Of a stretch of DNA of 7,971 nt, positions 7,265-7,971 are shown in pieces; position 1 is the stretch's first letter; every line of letters begins with the position of its first letter. Under the pieces are notes generated by a model. The model searched no databases and had not been told where the DNA came from. It saw only the letters and a program-made list of their open reading frames with translations. Position numbers and translations under genes: made by a program. Origin of the DNA: Kiritimatiellales bacterium (lineage in GTDB: Bacteria > Verrucomicrobiota > Kiritimatiellia > Kiritimatiellales > Pontiellaceae); contig JABDQT010000119.1 in NCBI GenBank assembly GCA_013042165.1, positions 1-7,971 of the forward strand, in the 5' to 3' direction.

Positions 7265-7971
7265 CCAAAGTAGCGGTCGAGCTCGGCATCCGCCGCATCG
7301 CCAAACAGAATTTTGGCGGCTTCCTTCAGCCCTTCCGTGCAGTGGAGCGTTGAGCGATGATGGGTGAGGGCCAGCTGGGAACGGCGCCGGAAGAAGTCCT
7401 CCAAACGCAGAACCATTTCGTTCTTGGCGATGTGATGCAGCTCGCCGCGGAGAAAGTTTTCAAAAACCGTGTCTGTCATGGAGGCGTCATTCCGGAACCG
7501 TTCGAGCAGCTGGAAGGCATCCTTGCCGTAGCGCCGCCAAAGCCGGCTGGTTTGATCTTCTTTCAGACCGTATTTTTTACACTCGGACTCAAACCGAACC
7601 TTTTTCTGCGAAGAAGGTTCTCCGTACCAGGGATCCAGCGAAGGAAAGGAGGCCACACCGAAGGAGGCGACGATTTCCGCCACCTCTTCCCCCACATTGA
7701 TGCAGTCGGTCAGCTTGCCGCCGTAAATACTGCACAGGCTTCGGTCGCGGTGGACATCGATCTCGTGCTTGCGCGAGAGCGCGGTCCATTCCGCATTGCC
7801 GACATCGGCACCTTTCTTCACCACCAGCGGGCGGACTCCGCAGCGCTGCGCAATGACGTCCTTGCGTGTCAGCGGCTTTTCGAGCTTGAGCAGCGCGTTG
7901 GCGTTATCCAGAAGAAAGGCGACGTCATCGTCCGTGGGTTCGGCAGCGGCGCTGTCTACCCGGGTGTCGGT
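7261..7971 (-). CDS. glpD: FAD-dependent glycerol-3-phosphate dehydrogenase, C-terminal part (5' end beyond window)
   Basis: GlpD oxidises sn-glycerol 3-phosphate to dihydroxyacetone phosphate at the inner membrane and passes electrons from FAD to quinone. The last 236 residues are visible and the reading frame stays open to the window edge, so the GTG at 7824 is internal and not a start. Family landmarks in order are EPTDDDVAFLLDNAN (11-25), PLTRKDVIAQRCGVRPL (33-49), SRKHEIDV (66-73, usually SRDH or SREH), IYGGKLT (82-88) and a C-terminal DAO_C domain (about 115-225) with LWRRYGKDAFQLL and LEDFFRRRSQLAL. After GGKLT the usual TYR is replaced by DCI (89-91), and the His before the Glu of the C-terminal HEM/HEW block is Asn (NEM, 184-186). 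These differences suggest a divergent subfamily, or less likely another FAD oxidoreductase. The FAD-binding N-terminus lies outside the window. It is convergent with the calycin gene, with a 4-bp gap. Confidence 0.85.
   Translation of the reverse strand, partial: TDTRVDSAAAEPTDDDVAFLLDNANALLKLEKPLTRKDVIAQRCGVRPLVVKKGADVGNAEWTALSRKHEIDVHRDRSLCSIYGGKLTDCINVGEEVAEIVASFGVASFPSLDPWYGEPSSQKKVRFESECKKYGLKEDQTSRLWRRYGKDAFQLLERFRNDASMTDTVFENFLRGELHHIAKNEMVLRLEDFFRRRSQLALTHHRSTLHCTEGLKEAAKILFGDAADAELDRYFG

Overview
This 7,971-base, fairly G+C-rich window is ordinary bacterial chromosome in layout. It holds six protein genes, two of them cut by the window edges, with short intergenic gaps and no RNA gene, insertion sequence, CRISPR array or phage gene that I could see. 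A secreted protein with a Sec signal peptide, an FtsX/MacB-type exporter and a GlpD-type dehydrogenase suggest a Gram-negative, double-membrane bacterium. The phylum cannot be fixed from this sequence. A PVC-group or proteobacterial lineage is plausible, but that is only an impression.

Left part (1-2723): the 5' part of lon (ATP-dependent protease LonA) reads leftwards off the window. A 183-bp gap separates it from the divergent gene comM/yifB, which encodes a complete 511-aa AAA+ Mg-chelatase-like ATPase with all expected motifs. The gap holds a plausible sigma70-type promoter for lon, overlapped by a 6-bp-arm dyad.

Centre (2852-7256): three genes read rightwards with 4-bp ATGA overlaps at both junctions, so they are almost certainly one translationally coupled operon. 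They are an ABC ATPase of the LolD/MacB/YbbA type, an 877-aa permease carrying two MacB/FtsX half-units in one chain, and a signal-peptide-bearing AttH/CrtC-family calycin (lipocalin-like) protein. My reading is an envelope exporter that takes a hydrophobic molecule from the inner membrane and passes it to a periplasmic lipocalin-like partner. This is comparable in logic to LolCDE-LolA and in gene content to the AttEFGH set named in Agrobacterium. The substrate is unknown. This module is the most interesting content of the window.

Right edge (7261-7971): the C-terminal 236 residues of a GlpD-type FAD-dependent glycerol-3-phosphate dehydrogenase read leftwards and converge on the calycin gene. 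The two stop codons are only 4 bp apart and both lie inside one perfect 12-bp palindrome. The dehydrogenase has an unusual version of the normally strongly conserved GGKLTTYR motif.
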